Below, in pieces: positions 62,903 to 64,000 of a DNA stretch of 64,000 nt. The DNA is from Beijerinckiaceae bacterium (lineage in GTDB: Bacteria; Pseudomonadota; Alphaproteobacteria; Rhizobiales; Beijerinckiaceae). Under the pieces are notes generated by a model. The model ran no database searches and was not told the DNA's origin. It was given only the letters and a program-made list of their open reading frames with translations. The translations under genes were made by a program, and so were the position numbers. The stretch covers positions 2,390,110-2,454,109 of the forward strand of contig JALJOM010000003.1 in NCBI GenBank assembly GCA_024304885.1, read 5' to 3'. Within the stretch, counting starts at the first letter, position 1, and every line of letters begins with the position of its first letter.

Positions 62903-64000
62903 TCATCTGGCCATATGGTTGCGGACGAAATGCAAGGATCCGATCGACACGCCCCAGGCCGCCAGGGACGCAACGGCGATGATGCCGATGGCCAGCAGGC
63001 GCTTGGGGTATCGCGCCTGCTGAGGCTCCATCGGGCGGACGAAGGTATTGATGTAGAGGAGCTGGGATTCGCTCGCCAAGCGGGCACGCTCATTCGCCGC
63101 GAGAGCCGCGGCATAGGATTTCTCCGCGACCTGCCGCTCGAAATCGAGATGCTCGAGCCGGTTCATCGTTCCTGACAGCACCTTGGTGTCGCCTGCACCT
63201 CCGGGACGCCTCGTCAATCGGCTCTCGAGCTGCGCGATCTGGTCTTTCTCGGCCTCGATGCGCTTCCTCGAGGCGCGCAGCTGCGGCGCCGCCTCCACCA
63301 GATAGCGGCGCTGCATCTCGTAGTCCTGCTGCATCCTGAGCAGGCTCGAGCGCTCGGCCGCGATCAGCATGTTCTGGGCGTCGAGGGCCTTCTCCGCGCT
63401 CAGGAGACCTTCCTCGTTGCGCGCCTGCTCCATCGCCGCTCGCGCCCGAGCCAGGCGGTCTCGGGCGCGCCGGATCTCGACCTCGGTCAGCGCCAAGCCG
63501 TCCTTGCGCATACGATCGTTGATGTCGTTGACGAGACGCTCGCTGGCCTCGAGCATCGCGTCCGCGATCATCGCCGCATCCCGCGGCGTATAGGCGCGAA
63601 CCGAGACGACGACGATTCCCGCAGGCAGCTCGATGCCGACATCGATCATCTTCTTCCAGTAGCGCAGCACCTTCTCGATCGGCGCCTCGGGATCGAGCCG
63701 AGAGACGGCATCGATCTCCGGACGGCTGAACATGCCGACGATGCCGATCTTCGCCTCGAGGGCTTCGACGATCGCTCGGCTCTCGAGATAGTCGACGACG
63801 ATCCGGGTATCCTGGAGGATCTGAAGGGACGGAAACCCGGTGAGCGCGCCGAGCGCGTCGAGCTTCGGTGCGGTTCCGCCGCGCAGGGCGAACCGCGCCT
63901 CCGACACATATTGGTCGGACGCGACGAGGCCGAAATAGGCTGCGCCGACGAGGCTCGGGAGCACGACGACGACGACGAAGCCGATCCGAGCGAGGAGGCG
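62903..64000 (-). CDS. Polysaccharide export protein, KpsE/CtrB-like, 5' end outside window
   Basis: Open to the right edge, about 365 residues visible. Span FVVVVVLPSLVGAAYFGLVA, then VASDQYVSEARFALRG, SRAIVEALEAKIGIVGMFSR and a coiled-coil region (RDRLARARAAMEQARNEEGL) ending with the conserved YINTFVRPMEP and a second span. Paralogue of the gene at 60422, with the same blocks in the same order. N-terminus is missing. Confidence 0.85.
   Translation of the reverse strand, partial: RLLARIGFVVVVVLPSLVGAAYFGLVASDQYVSEARFALRGGTAPKLDALGALTGFPSLQILQDTRIVVDYLESRAIVEALEAKIGIVGMFSRPEIDAVSRLDPEAPIEKVLRYWKKMIDVGIELPAGIVVVSVRAYTPRDAAMIADAMLEASERLVNDINDRMRKDGLALTEVEIRRARDRLARARAAMEQARNEEGLLSAEKALDAQNMLIAAERSSLLRMQQDYEMQRRYLVEAAPQLRASRKRIEAEKDQIAQLESRLTRRPGGAGDTKVLSGTMNRLEHLDFERQVAEKSYAAALAANERARLASESQLLYINTFVRPMEPQQARYPKRLLAIGIIAVASLAAWGVSIGSLHFVRNHMAR

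Overview
The window is about 64 kb of GC-rich DNA from an alphaproteobacterium, most likely of the order Hyphomicrobiales (Beijerinckiaceae- or Methylocystaceae-like). That placement is inferred from an Irr-type Fur regulator with a GCPFHD heme motif, YdhR/DUF938/DUF2946 small families, an alphaproteobacterial-porin-like fragment, and dense composite palindromic repeats between genes. It looks like chromosome. I see no phage, transposase, CRISPR array, rRNA or origin, and one tRNA (Pro, CGG).

Layout. 0-5 kb: end of an SBP56-like beta-propeller gene, a glycosyltransferase, a DJ-1/PfpI protein, a heme-monooxygenase-like protein coupled to an Ivy-type lysozyme inhibitor (signal peptide apparently frameshifted), and a UspA protein. 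5-10 kb: a small porin-like fragment, rsmE, ubiA, gph and small secreted proteins. 10-14.6 kb: a five-gene operon for a group 3b-type bidirectional [NiFe] hydrogenase with a cyclic-nucleotide-binding protein. 14.7-17.5 kb: rpiA, a DUF2059 protein and gor. 17.5-25.6 kb: five genes on the minus strand (DUF4331 protein, repeat protein, EF-hand HupE/UreJ-like membrane protein, TonB-dependent receptor, PepSY membrane protein), which looks like an uncharacterised metal-related module.

26-31.8 kb: a MetX-like hydrolase with a palindromic operator candidate, YdhR, DUF938 methyltransferase, an SDR with Phe in place of the catalytic Tyr, then glnK-amtB. 32-41.7 kb: pgi, bfr, bfd (with an iron-control-element-like site upstream), matB, an MFS transporter, murI, galU, galE and tRNA-Pro. 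41.9-46.7 kb: DUF2946 protein, a second TonB receptor, a rhomboid protease and a dienelactone-hydrolase-like protein. 46.8-52.7 kb: mutL, gatC, a CnoX-like thioredoxin, modE and nagZ. 52.9-59.5 kb: cbtA/cbtB under a cobalamin riboswitch, msrA, mepA, irr, ynfA, hemH and small proteins. 60.4-64 kb: two paralogous KpsE/CtrB-like polysaccharide export proteins flanking a sulfotransferase-like protein.

Themes. Metal handling recurs: Irr, bacterioferritin, Bfd, ferrochelatase, two TonB receptors, PepSY, HupE-like, CbtAB, ModE and a nickel enzyme. At least five repeat families (here called A to E) fill the gaps between genes. Families A+B and C+D travel as composites, and several genes end with a stop codon that lies inside the terminal bases of a repeat.
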